Part shown: positions 38,261-47,763 of the stretch, one piece after another | Numbering within the stretch: position 1 is the first letter of the stretch | How the letters are laid out: every line of letters starts with the position of its first letter | Source: Marisa cornuarietis | Taxonomy: Eukaryota > Mollusca > Gastropoda > Architaenioglossa > Ampullariidae | NCBI GenBank assembly: GCA_004794655.1 | Contig: SMMW01000013.1 | Location: 1,023,501-1,087,500, forward strand | Direction: 5' to 3' | Length of the DNA: 64,000 nt | The notes under the pieces: generated by a model | What the model saw: only the letters and a program-made list of their open reading frames with translations | What the model was told of the DNA's origin: nothing | Database searches by the model: none | Translations under genes and position numbers: made by a program

Positions 38261-38333
38261 AAAAAAACAAAAAAAAAAAAAAACAAAAAACAAAAAACAA
38301 AAACAAAATAAAACAAAAACAAAAAACCAACAA
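38261..38333 (+). repeat. A-rich (CAAAAA)n tract
   Basis: Seventy bases of A broken by single C residues. It resembles the A-rich tail of a retroposon, but no body is recognised next to it. Confidence 0.8.
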
Positions 38334-38458
38334 AAACTGAAAAGAAAAATCAGTGGCAAGAAATAAAGGACATTTTAAACACATAAAATTGTTATGTTAA
38401 ACACAAGTGCGTATTTGACAAAATGCAAATATATTTGTTTACAAGTTGCCATGAAATA

Positions 38459-38464
38459 TTTATT
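38459..38464 (-). terminator. Candidate polyadenylation signal for the receptor gene
   Basis: AATAAA on the - strand, about 980 bases beyond the receptor stop codon. I saw none closer. It would imply a 3' UTR of about 1 kb that includes the CA tract at 39090-39159. Confidence 0.25.
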
Positions 38465-38935
38465 GTCTTGTAAATCCAAAGAATCGAGGAAAAAAAGTGT
38501 TAGTAACTGCTGAGCTTCTTCGCTAAAACGGACGGGAAACATTATGAGTACGTGGTCAGGGTGAAGCCTGTGATAAGACGGGGCGCAGAAGCTTACCTGG
38601 CGATTTTCAATGGTCAAGATGTATATATATATATATTATCATTATATTAAGTCTGGCATGCAAGACGATAAATCGAGCTAAAATCTTTTGCGAATGACCT
38701 GACCCAACTCCACTGTTAAAAAAAAAGTGTGCAAGAGGCGTGTATCTGTGTAAGAGTGAAAGCAAGTGAGTGATTGAGCGAGTAAGTGAGTGAGCTTTTG
38801 AAAGAAAATTTAACAGAAAATTTACCTGCATGACGGATCACACGCGCCCACGCAGCTGTGCTGATGCCTGCACCATTGGGTTAGTTGCATATTACGTCTG
38901 TGCATACTCTCATATATACAAACGCACAAACACAT

Positions 38936-39088
38936 ACCTGCACACACGTGCGAGCACGCACGCACACAAACACAGCTACATGCATGCGCACGCACACACA
39001 CACACGTCCTCCCCCACCCCCGACACGCGCGCGCGCACACAGGCACGCGCACAGGCACGCGCACAGGCACAGGCACACAGGCACACAG

Positions 39089-39159
<71 letters not shown>
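38936..39159 (+). repeat. Compound CA/CG/GGCACA repeat with (CA)35 core
   Basis: Alternating purine-pyrimidine DNA: ACACACGTGCGAGC-type runs, CGCGCGCGCAC, three to four GCGCACAGGCAC units, then about 35 uninterrupted CA units (39090-39159). It lies in the probable 3' UTR of the receptor. It creates long false open frames of His-Thr or Cys-Val in both strands. Confidence 0.95.
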
Positions 39160-39160
<1 letters not shown>

Positions 39161-39445
39161 TTAGTATTTCTGAACGATTTTCGGGGGAAAATATTATCAA
39201 TATGTACACAGTGTACCATAAACGTACACTAATGATTTTTTGCAGGGTTAACCACTCCATTTGTGTGCCCTGCTAGACACTTAATAACAACAGCGAAACT
39301 GGTAAAAAGACATCCGTAGTCATATCCAAGACAAGGTGAAAAGATTCAGAAGTCCAGTGACACAAATCCATGAAGTGAGGTGGTAGAAAAAGAAACAAAA
39401 AACAAAAACAAACCGAAACAAAACAAAACAAAAACAGGCAGGTTG

Positions 39446-41143
39446 TCATCTGCCTATAGAGCGTAGCCGCCTGAAAAAGATCTTTCTGAAAGCACACCGG
39501 AAGCTGGGGTTGAAGACCGTGTAGATGATGGGGTTGAGGAGGCTGTTGACGTAGCCGAGCCATAGAAAGAGGCTGTACACCTCAAGCGGAATGGAACAGG
39601 CGCTCGTGCAGAAGGGCGACAGCAGTGCCAGGATGAAGAAGGGCAGCCAGCAGACAACGAAGGCCCCAGTGATGATGCCCAGAACACGGGCCGCTTTCCG
39701 CTCGCGTCGCATCTCCAGCTTCTCGCGGCGATGTCGCTCCTTCTCGCGGTTGTGCGCGCGCTTGGTGTTGTTGTTGGCCCGCGACTTGTTCGGCTGCGTG
39801 CCCAGTGTTGGGGGCATGCCACTGCCGCGCGGCACAGTCAGCTGGTTGCCGCTGCCGCCCCCGCCACCTTTGCTGTTGAGCATCACGCACCTGGGCTTGA
39901 GGCCCACTAGCTCCTCGTCCATGCTGCTCTTACGGATCGCGATGCACGGCAGGTCCAGGGCGGTCATAGGGATCTCATGGTTGTACACGCACCCTTGATC
40001 TTGGTCATGGCCCAGCATTGTGTTGGCACTGCCGTTGTTGGTGAAACTCCCACAGCTTTCACGTCTGCTGCCGTTCGTCACGTCCAGCAGTATCGACCCC
40101 GCATCCTGGCTGCTGTTGTTGCAGTCGCGCTCTCCGAAGGTCACCGAGTGCGAGCCGTCTTGTGCTGCCACCTCACGATGGTCGACACCAAACCCTCCGT
40201 CGGAACATGGCCGTCCGTCGCTCAGAAATGGCCGACACTCCAGCGACAAGTGGTTGTTCGTGGCAGGCGGCCGACACTCCAACAACGACCGCGAGGGGAT
40301 GATGATCGTTTCCACCGTTAGGTGATTGGAGGAAAAGGAGTTGGGAGGCGGAGGTTCTGGGCATGCCAATTCCTCCTCCGTGGGGACTGGGTAGTAGGAA
40401 TTTTCCGGGTTGGATCCCGAGCCGTCCGTGGTACTGTCCCCGGGGTACCCACTTTGGTTCCAGTCCTGCCCGCTGTCCATCCCTGTGTCCATGCGCGAGA
40501 TCTCGTTATGGGCACATGAAGCATTGAAGAGACTGTAGCCATCTTGACTGACGTCACTTCCGGAGGAATTGCGCCCCGTCTGCTGCGCGGTGATCTCCTC
40601 CACGTACACCATGGGCACTTGAACCTTTCCTCTATGATGCCTCCTGCTGTTTCCGCCGCCTCCACCGCCACCGCCTCCCCCACCGTCGCCGCCCCTGCGA
40701 CCGTCAAAACCACCACCACCAGGTCCTCCCCCAACGGCCACGAAGCCTTTCCGGCGGATGCGGTAGCGGGCCGCCCGGTATATCTTGAAGTTGAGCACCA
40801 GCATGAGGACCAGCGGACAGTAGAAGGCGCCCACCGTGGAGAAGATGGTGTAGCCGTGGTCTTGGCTGATCATGCACTGACCCGAGAGCTCGGGATTGTC
40901 CATCTCGCCCCGCCACCCGAACAGGGGCGGGATGGAGATCGCGATTGAGACAAACCAGACGAGGGCGATCATCAGCAGGATCTGGCGCGCGCAGCGTCGT
41001 CTCACGTAGTCGATGTTGGAAACGGCCCAGAAGCGGTCGAACGCGATGGCCACCAGGTGTAGGATAGACGCCGTGCAGCACAGCACGTCCATCGACACCC
41101 ACATGTCGCATAGGGCGCGGCCCAGATACCAGTTCACGGACAC
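39446..41143 (-). CDS. Receptor coding exon 3: helices 3 to 7 and the giant third loop
   Basis: Opens [15 protein letters not shown] after a T-rich acceptor and runs 565 codons to TGA at 39448-39446. It encodes helices 3-7 uninterrupted. The third loop has an 11-residue Gly run, repeated acidic-Ser patches, and a strongly basic end ([18 protein letters not shown]) before helix 6. The frame stays open for 48 codons into the preceding intron (to 41287), so retention of that intron's end would not be caught by a stop. Confidence 0.96.
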   Translation of the reverse strand: MSVNWYLGRALCDMWVSMDVLCCTASILHLVAIAFDRFWAVSNIDYVRRRCARQILLMIALVWFVSIAISIPPLFGWRGEMDNPELSGQCMISQDHGYTIFSTVGAFYCPLVLMLVLNFKIYRAARYRIRRKGFVAVGGGPGGGGFDGRRGGDGGGGGGGGGGGNSRRHHRGKVQVPMVYVEEITAQQTGRNSSGSDVSQDGYSLFNASCAHNEISRMDTGMDSGQDWNQSGYPGDSTTDGSGSNPENSYYPVPTEEELACPEPPPPNSFSSNHLTVETIIIPSRSLLECRPPATNNHLSLECRPFLSDGRPCSDGGFGVDHREVAAQDGSHSVTFGERDCNNSSQDAGSILLDVTNGSRRESCGSFTNNGSANTMLGHDQDQGCVYNHEIPMTALDLPCIAIRKSSMDEELVGLKPRCVMLNSKGGGGGSGNQLTVPRGSGMPPTLGTQPNKSRANNNTKRAHNREKERHRREKLEMRRERKAARVLGIITGAFVVCWLPFFILALLSPFCTSACSIPLEVYSLFLWLGYVNSLLNPIIYTVFNPSFRCAFRKIFFRRLRSIGR

Positions 41144-42733
41144 CTGTAAAAAAAAAAAAGCAAGATTGTGAGTCAGTGCTTCAAACGGAGCGGTTAGGGT
41201 CTTTAGGTAAAGGTAAGGGCAAAGACAAAGGTAAAGGTATTCCCATAACCACGTGCCCGCGGGAGAGTGAGATGTTATAGTCTTCATTTATCTCGGGATC
41301 GGCATTGTGAGGGCGGCACTTGACTCCTCTCCCTTAATGCCTAACCCTTCCTGCCTTTTACACGTACCCATGCCACATTAGGCTCACCGATGCGCCACAC
41401 GCGCCTTCAGGTTTGGATGCTGTTGCTCTTACCACAATATCTTTCGTTCCCCTATTTAAAACATTACATGACTGTCAACAGTTAACTGGCTAGTAGATTC
41501 AAGGGGTTGTTAGGTGAAAAGAATATTCCCCACCTACAGTTTCTTACGGGATGAACAATAATTCTCTCTAGACATTCAACAATTTCTTTGACAAGGAAGC
41601 GTTAGGAAACCACCGTTTCAGTGTCACGAATTTTAGTCCAGGAACCCAGCAGAATATTATCACCTTGATGATCTTACCAGCATATTTTTCTACAGACCAT
41701 GCTGATGTCCCGAAAACTGTTTGTCGTCAGTATGGAGAGGATCTGTGTCCATATTTCAGACCTCGCACATTTTTTCTGGATATAGGGCCGGTTGTTTTGT
41801 CATGAAATACCCTTAGTTGCTGAATCGGTGTAAAATTACAATACCATCCCCTTCTATATACCAGAATCATTTCTCTTCGGGGCTCGTCGAGGAATCCTTG
41901 TGGCGCGCCTTTCTCCATATACAAACATTCTCGTTGTCTCCTTTCCCACCACGTTTTTTTGTCTCGTTTCCCTATCCAAGCATGTCTTTTATCTCCCTTA
42001 CTTTTCGAAGGGGCATAATTGGGTTTTTTCCTTATCACAGCATTTTCCTTTCTCGTTTTCAAATTTCGAGAGGCTCGGTGTACATCCCTATCTGAGCAAA
42101 CTCTTTCTCTCCCTACCTTCACTGAGGTGACCCACAGGCTTACCTTTCTACCAGCACGCATTTTCTCTCTCTACCTTGTCAAAGAAGCATAGAGGCTCGC
42201 TTTTATCCCTACACCAGCATGCTCTTTCTCTCTCTTCCTTAATGAGGACCCTTGGTGACAGCCATGTTTCTCCCTACCTACTTTCCGAAGGTCTAGAGGT
42301 TCGTCTTTCTCCCTGTCCCATGCCTTTTCTCTCCCAACATCGTTGGGGGAGGCCTAGAGGTTGGTCTGTCTCCCTATTCCAGCATGCATTTTCTCTCCCT
42401 ACCTCGTTGAGGAGGCTGAGTGGCATGACGAGGACAGCGACGAGGAGGTCTGTGACGGCCAGCGAGAGGATGAGGTAGTTGGACACACCCTGCAAGCTGC
42501 GCTCCACCACGATGGCCGTGATGACAAAGACGTTGCCCAGCACCGTGGCCACGATCATGGCGCCCAGCACCACGCAGATGGACACCAGCGTCGTCAGCGG
42601 AAAGCGGGGAATATGCGTGTCGTAGCGGGACGCCAGAGTACCCACCTCCGTGCTGTCCGTCTCATAGGAAGAATTGTGCGAGACATTTGGACTAAAAGCA
42701 GAACACACACAAACGCACGCACGCACATACACA

Positions 42734-42766
<33 letters not shown>

Positions 42767-45700
42767 AATAAGCTTGAGCTTTGTGGTGGGGAGTTTTACA
42801 AAAGGGTAGGGGGGGGGAATCCTTCACAATGCAGCTGGAATTGAAGGAAAGGCTTCCGTATTGCGAAATCCAAGCAAGAGACAGAAACGTAACAAAAGGG
42901 TAAACAGTCATCGAGGACGGGAAAGATGAACGGAAAGTGGAGAGAAAGGAAGGTCTTTTATGCCTTGTGATAGATAATTGATGATGGATGAAGGTTGAAA
43001 ACGAGGCTGGGAGAGAAAATTGCTAGCAGCACGCAAACAAGACGATAGAAGGGACGCTAAGCATGAAGAACCCACATTCTAGTGACACATAAACCAGAAA
43101 CAAATTAAACTTAACCAAGCGGATAGATTCCGCTCGCAGTTTTTTCCCCCCGCAAAAATAAACCACGTGACGGGTGGTTTCGCAACGGGAAGGGGGAGAC
43201 AGGGAGAGATTTTAGAAGCACGACCAATCTTGGAAAGGCGAAATAACGATACTTAGTGATTGCCTATTAGTCGAAATGATCATGCTGACACAGATATTTA
43301 CAATGACCACAGTGTATGGAGTGACGTGGAGTCCAGCGATTACTCCACTGGGATTCAGAAATCCCGAGGAGCTGAAAGACTGAGATTTTGTTTCTTTTCA
43401 ATTTAAGTTTGGTGACTGTGACCTATTACAAATTCAAAATTTGAGTTTAATTGTTCGCTCTGCGACATTGTTTACCTTCAATTAATTGTTTGTACTGCGA
43501 CTTTGTATACCCTCAATTAATTTTTCATTTTGCGACCTCGAATGCGCTCGGATTTAACCTTTCAGACTGAGAATTTATATAATTTTGATTTGCCACAGCG
43601 TCTAATACTTTTTCTTGTTCTCGGATACATTTAAGGTTAGTTGCATTCTCTTCAATCTCATTTGCCATAAAACAGTCAATTTTCAGGTGACTTCTGGGAT
43701 GAAAGGCACTCGTGTTTATTCATAGAAACCAGTGTTGTGTAGTAGCATCTACTGCGAAAATTTTACTTTAGGATATTTATTTTGGTAAAGTAATTATATT
43801 TTTAAAAATTTTGTTTACTGGATTGTCGAAGAAAAGCTTCATGAATTATATTTTAGCTACACTGAAAATCTGAGCAGATGTGACAGAACGAGTCAGATGT
43901 ATTTGTTGCCAGTAGTGTCTTTGCAAATTCATGAATAGTTATAACAATGTTTGCAGGAAAATGGCAAACGGCATTCCGAGCTGCATCGGGTCATGACTTC
44001 ATGTGACATTAGTCATCCAGCTACCCGACAGCTGCGGGCTGTGCACCCAGCCTCTCAACGCTTGACATTCAGAGATCTGCAGTGCGCATGTCAAACGTGT
44101 TTCATTGAGCAGACAACGAAGGGCAGGTCAGAAAGACCTGCTGGAAAAAAAGGTCAACGTGGACCTCTGGGCACTGTCGATGACCGACTACATACCCGAT
44201 AGGAAGTGGCCGTGTGCAGCGGTCTTAAAGTGACCGCCTGTTGGTCTTCGAGCTGTGGCCCACGTGCAACCCTGTTTCGCCGGCGGCGGCGGCGGCGGCT
44301 GCAAAGGCAAGATTGCAAGATGGTTTGTGACAATGGAGGGACTTGGTGGGTGTGCACAGATCTACCCGACTGGTGACACAAATCACGTTCAAAAGACTCC
44401 TTTCATATCAATTATAAATTTCTCGAACATGAAATCGCAAAGAGAAACACGAATCAGGAGAAATTAAATAAAAACGATGTCCTCACCTGTTAAATCCCCA
44501 CCTGAGGGTCTTTTGTATAGATCGGTGTCCTGCGGCAACAGCCAATCAGAATTTAGCAGTTTTCTTAGTGCCGTGCGCAAACAAGAAAAGGTGGAGGAGT
44601 GTGGGGGGGGGAGCCCAGGGGGTGAGCGCTCGTGCGAGGCCTGCTGTTCACTGTGGGTTTTCTACGAGCTTCACGATTTCAGCTTCATTAATATGGAGAA
44701 AGAGCGATTAAGTTCTTAGCCACTTTCACCGTTGCCTGCTCTTGCCGAAGTAGTAATTTTAGGTAGTGGGTAGAGGAAACAAAGCAAACCGATGAAAGTG
44801 AAGAGTGAGTCTGTTTAATGCGTGAATGAGTCCTGCATGGTCTGTCTGTGTCTGACTCTTCCACCGATAGCTGTGGATAATCTGACGGAAAAATGCGTGC
44901 TTTGAATAGAGCAGCTCTCCACTTTGTGTCATCTCTGTAAACTCTTGTCACGACTAGGTTGTGCAGACCCCACCCCCACACACACCCCACCTCCCACCCC
45001 CACACCCCCACACCCACCCCACCCCCCCACCCCACCCTCCACACCCCCCACACACACACCCCACCCCCCCCCCCCCCCACACAAACTAGCATAACCACTA
45101 GATTGTTTTTTCTGGCGGTGCTCGATGTTATTGGTCTTGCAGGACTCACGATAGAAGTCGGAACGCCTGTAGCTGTTGCTATTGTTATTTAACGATGTCT
45201 ACCAACATAGCGCCAACATAGGGTCTCTAGTAGGCGATTCCCCTCAAGTGAAACCTCTCTATTGTGTTTGGGATTTGAACCATTTAGTTTTTGAGATATA
45301 GCATGCAAACCATTCACAGTCATAGGTCAACAACACAGACGTCACGACTGTACAAGCATACGTTCACGTGAGGGCTTTAGCCAATGGGAGAGCTGAGTCC
45401 ATGTGTTGATTAAGAATATGTACACAAACTTGAAGTCACGATCTTTTTGTGCGTAATGATGTTTGTAGGCGCGCATCTCGCGAACTGAAGTCGAAGGAGA
45501 TGTATTCACCCATATTTGGGAAAAAAAATGCACCCCACTTATCTTTTAATCTTGACGGAGACGCCAAAGTCCACAGTTGCAGTTTTTTTATTTTGTTTGT
45601 TAGTCTGTTAGCCAGAAATGTGATCGGTTTTCAGGCACATTTATGGCTAAGAACGTTCAGCTTTCTTCAGGGTTTTGCTTCCGTGGCCTCCTCACCGATT

Positions 45701-46558
45701 CAAACGTGATTTTCAAAATATCCTTTGCCGAAAACGCTAACGATCTAATCCTGTTAATGGAAACTTCAGACACCCACGTGTACACGCATGTGCTCAAAGG
45801 CTTTATTAGCATGCAGCTGTGTAGTTTACACCTCAGAGTTTGATGGCTTCACCGAGGTTTGACAATCTGTATAAAGCAAGCTAAACAAATTCCGAGTTTG
45901 AATGCATGAGCACATATGCACCAATATTTTCAGATTCATGGATAGTTTAATGTCTACGTACTTCATTGCCATTTATGAGATCTTATGCTTTGTATACTCT
46001 ATTAGTCAGCAAGTGAAAAATAAAACTTTGGATTGGTGTTCTCGGATTCGATTTTTTAGGTAAACTTTGTGAATGTGAGAAGTGGAAAGTGCAGGTCCGA
46101 TTTATTTGTTTTGCAGCCTAATTAAGGGTGGCCATGTTCGATCTTTGACAGGAAGGTCTAACTAAATCCGCGGCTTCTTTGGTATTAATGAGTTACATGA
46201 ACTTACAGCATGCGTGTGCAGGGGGGCGTTCATTCTAATTTTGCACGGATTGCGTGCGCGTATGTGTGTGTGAGAGGGAGAGAGAGAGTGAGGGAGGAAG
46301 CTAACAGCACAAAAAAGTGTCGGCGATGCTATTTATATCGTAAATCCAATCCGGATCTCTCTTAATCAGAAGAGGCCGATTCAGCTGGGAGAATAGACAA
46401 CAGCGACTCATTAGAGCTCAGAGACAGAACGCTATCTGCCAGGCCACGCGCACTGTTACACGAATTAGCTTGTTTATACTCGTCTATTGAAAAGTGAAGC
46501 TGTGGACCAGGAGCTCGTGGACATTTGAAAAAAAAATCATAATGGACTACACCCGAGC

Positions 46559-46609
<51 letters not shown>

Positions 46610-46629
46610 TAAGAGGGATAAAATGTATG

Positions 46630-46661
<32 letters not shown>

Positions 46662-47763
46662 AGTGAGTAAGAGGGATAAAATGTATGCGCGTGTGTGTGT
46701 GTGTGTGAGTGAGTAAGTAAGTAAGAGGGATAAAATGTATGCGTTTGTGTGTGTGTGTGTGTGAGTAAGAGGGATAAAATGTATGTGTTTGTGTGTGCGC
46801 GCGTGCGGAGTGGCTGTTATTATTATATGCCGATACATATTTAGTGAACATGCAATCTGATGGATCATGTCGTTGTTTCTGCTAAAAATTATTAGTTTTC
46901 TGGGCGCCCAGGAAGGTGGGTACGACAGCAACATCCCTCTCAATTTGTGCAGCAGGGGAGAGGAGCACGGGTAGGCGTTAAACAGGTTAAATTTAAAAAA
47001 AGGCACAATCACAGAAAAGATTCCTGGTCTGAGGCTTGAGACAAAATGAACACAGACAAGTAAATAAGGCCGCAAGACAAAAAATAAACAGAAAATTAAC
47101 ATGTTTACCAAACTGACGAACCCCCGAGGGAGAACAAAAAAAAAAACAAAACAACAACAAACAAACAAAAAAACAAAAACAAAAAACCCTACAAAACAAA
47201 CAACAACAAAAAACAACACCCCCCCACACACAATCTATTAGAGGCAAACGAACGAGAGATGAGCCGTCTAGGGATGTCACTCAAACACAGCCAGTCCTGA
47301 CATTCTTTCAGTAACAACCTGACAAATATCGTTGAATATATGACTATGGTTGTTCTTAACCAACAAATATCTCGAACATTTGATACATTTGGCAAAGTAG
47401 ACAGCTAGATAAGAACTTTGGTCAAAGGTTTATCCATATGTGTACTAGTTAATAATGACCTTTGCATGTTGGTCAAAACGTGGCATAGTCACCAGTTAAT
47501 GGAACTATTTTCCACACTGTTTAAATAATTGTATTGGTTAACAGCACGAGTGTTGGTTTGTGTGTGTGTGTGTGTGTGTGTGACTGGCTTACACTGCTCC
47601 CTATTCATCTTAGCTTAAAAAAAAAAATTCAGCTTCAGAAGGCGCATAACAGGCGATGTTAGACTTACATGCTGATGTAGGGGAAGGCGTTCGCAGGGGA
47701 CGTCCAGGTCGTCGTGAGGTCGCCCACCATCCAGCCCACGGTGCTGTCTGTCGTGTTGCGCAT
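39446..47763 (-). CDS. Serotonin receptor, 5-HT1 type, rhodopsin-class GPCR
   Basis: A 693-residue seven-helix receptor, predicted to bind serotonin at the cell surface and couple to Gi/o. Coding exons in order: 47763-47669, 42691-42403, 41143-39446; donors GTAAGT and GTAGGG, both acceptors T-rich. The ATG has G at -3 and is the first in frame after a TGA. The N-terminus has glycosylation sites NTT, NVS and NSS. Landmarks: GN-V in helix 1 (Asn 85), LAVTD (Asp 113), amine-binding Asp 147 in [21 protein letters not shown] 164-166 in place of DRY, Cys 140-Cys 218 disulphide, Ser 230-Thr 231 in helix 5, CWLPFF 626-631, NPIIY 665-669. [14 protein letters not shown] is close to 5-HT1A. Loop 3 (about 251-611) is very long, Gly- and Ser-rich; the tail after helix 7 is short and lacks the distal cysteines of 5-HT1A. 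A dopamine or octopamine receptor is less likely given NIDY and CMISQD. Confidence 0.93.
41144..42402 (-). other. Receptor intron 2
   Basis: 1259 bp between helix 2 and helix 3 coding sequence. Nearly half is the degenerate 63-bp tandem array (41845-42420). A SINE tail fragment lies just before it (41803-41850). Confidence 0.8.
41803..41850 (+). mobile_element. SINE tail fragment
   Basis: CCCTTAGTTGCTGAATCGG and GTGTAAAATTACAATACC align with the better preserved tail at 61500-61545 (GGCTCGGCGTAAAACACC). About 70% alike by eye. Only the tail is present. Confidence 0.5.
41845..42420 (-). repeat. Degenerate 63-bp tandem array overlapping the exon 2 splice donor
   Basis: Nine or ten units, on the + strand of the form CCAGCATGC-n(3)-TTTCTCTCCCTACC, GTTGAGGAGG, then AGAGGCTCGTCTTTCTCCCTA. 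The last unit contains the 3' end of exon 2 and its donor (42403). Read on the - strand, [11 protein letters not shown] of the exon is echoed 63 bases on by [19 protein letters not shown] donor-like sites survive at 42278, 42175 and 42117. A single similar unit lies at 48752-48813. Confidence 0.85.
42403..42691 (-). CDS. Receptor coding exon 2: helices 1 and 2
   Basis: Begins after CTGCTTTTAG with the last base of the split Ile codon, then [16 protein letters not shown]. Helix 1 ([20 protein letters not shown]) and helix 2 ([20 protein letters not shown]) follow. It ends SLLNE with donor GTAGGG, phase 0. An ACGC/CA repeat lies 11 bases outside its 5' edge and a 63-bp repeat array starts at its 3' edge. 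Confidence 0.93.
42703..42765 (-). repeat. (GT)/(GCGT)n repeat ending 11 bases before the exon 2 acceptor
   Basis: On the + strand CACACACAAACGCACGC, then about nine ACGC units. On the transcribed strand it is a GU-rich tract directly upstream of CTGCTTTTAG. Confidence 0.95.
43445..43549 (+). repeat. 35-bp tandem repeat, three copies
   Basis: Copies begin at 43445, 43480 and 43515. Each has AATTGTT-like DNA, then CTGCGAC or TTGCGAC at the same place, and ends ACC-n-TC. A fourth, more diverged copy may precede them (from about 43404). Confidence 0.75.
44281..44300 (+). repeat. (CGG)6 run
   Basis: Six CGG units, then CTGC. Intronic with respect to the receptor. Confidence 0.9.
44969..45080. 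repeat. C-rich low-complexity tract (G-rich on the receptor's strand)
   Basis: ACCCC, CACCCCC and CACACACC units followed by a run of 17 or more C. On the - strand this gives many G-runs in intron 1, with potential for G-quadruplex or triplex structure. Confidence 0.9.
46561..46806. repeat. Compound (TG)n repeat with four spaced 25-bp inserts
   Basis: Four blocks of TG repeat are separated by GAGTAAGAGGGATAAAATG plus TATGCG or TATGTG. The inserts are almost identical while TG lengths differ (from about 46 to 14 bases). On the - strand the whole stays open and reads KRIHFIPL between His-Thr runs. Confidence 0.95.
47134..47217 (+). repeat. A-rich (CAAAA)n tract
   Basis: About 80 bases of A with single C residues, much like 38261-38333. 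Confidence 0.8.
47557..47582 (+). repeat. (TG)n microsatellite
   Basis: About 12 TG units, 87 bases inside intron 1 from the donor of exon 1. Confidence 0.95.
47669..47763 (-). CDS. Receptor coding exon 1: extracellular N-terminus
   Basis: Encodes [16 protein letters not shown] and on to FPYIS plus two bases of an Ile codon. The donor is GTAAGT. It contains one glycosylation site (NTT). There is no signal peptide, as usual for this class. The exon is assigned from phase, donor quality and the match of split codon with exon 2, not from homology, so it is a little less certain than the others. Confidence 0.75.

Larger units (their letters stand above)
26726..38458. other. Intergenic region with simple repeats, no supported gene
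   Basis: About 11.7 kb of CpG-normal sequence. It holds short CA runs, a possible SINE remnant on the - strand (27478-27560), CATC-rich low-complexity DNA (31300-31375), a degenerate CCCTAA-like patch (34319-34375), a hairpin with a direct repeat (35213-35285), a long CA microsatellite and an A-rich tract. The open frames present are short or of low-complexity composition and match no family I know. Confidence 0.5.
42692..47668 (-). other. Receptor intron 1
   Basis: 4977 bp between the N-terminal exon and helix 1. It holds an ACGC/CA repeat next to its acceptor, a 35-bp degenerate tandem repeat, a (CGG)6 run, a C-rich tract, a compound TG repeat, an A-rich tract and a (TG)n run. No internal exon recognised. 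Confidence 0.7.

Noticed and set aside
38822..39276. Several overlapping long frames on both strands
   Set aside because: All are translations of the CA/CG repeat (Cys-Val or His-Thr).
40544..40948. Open frames on the + strand opposite receptor exon 3
   Set aside because: They are shadows of the GC-rich receptor coding sequence in other frames.
41816..42478. Ser/Phe/Leu-rich frames in receptor intron 2
   Set aside because: They arise from the pyrimidine-rich 63-bp repeat units, not from a gene.
46362..47231. 289-codon open frame on the - strand
   Set aside because: Made of His-Thr runs from the TG repeat and Phe/Val from the A-rich tract; explained by repeats inside receptor intron 1.
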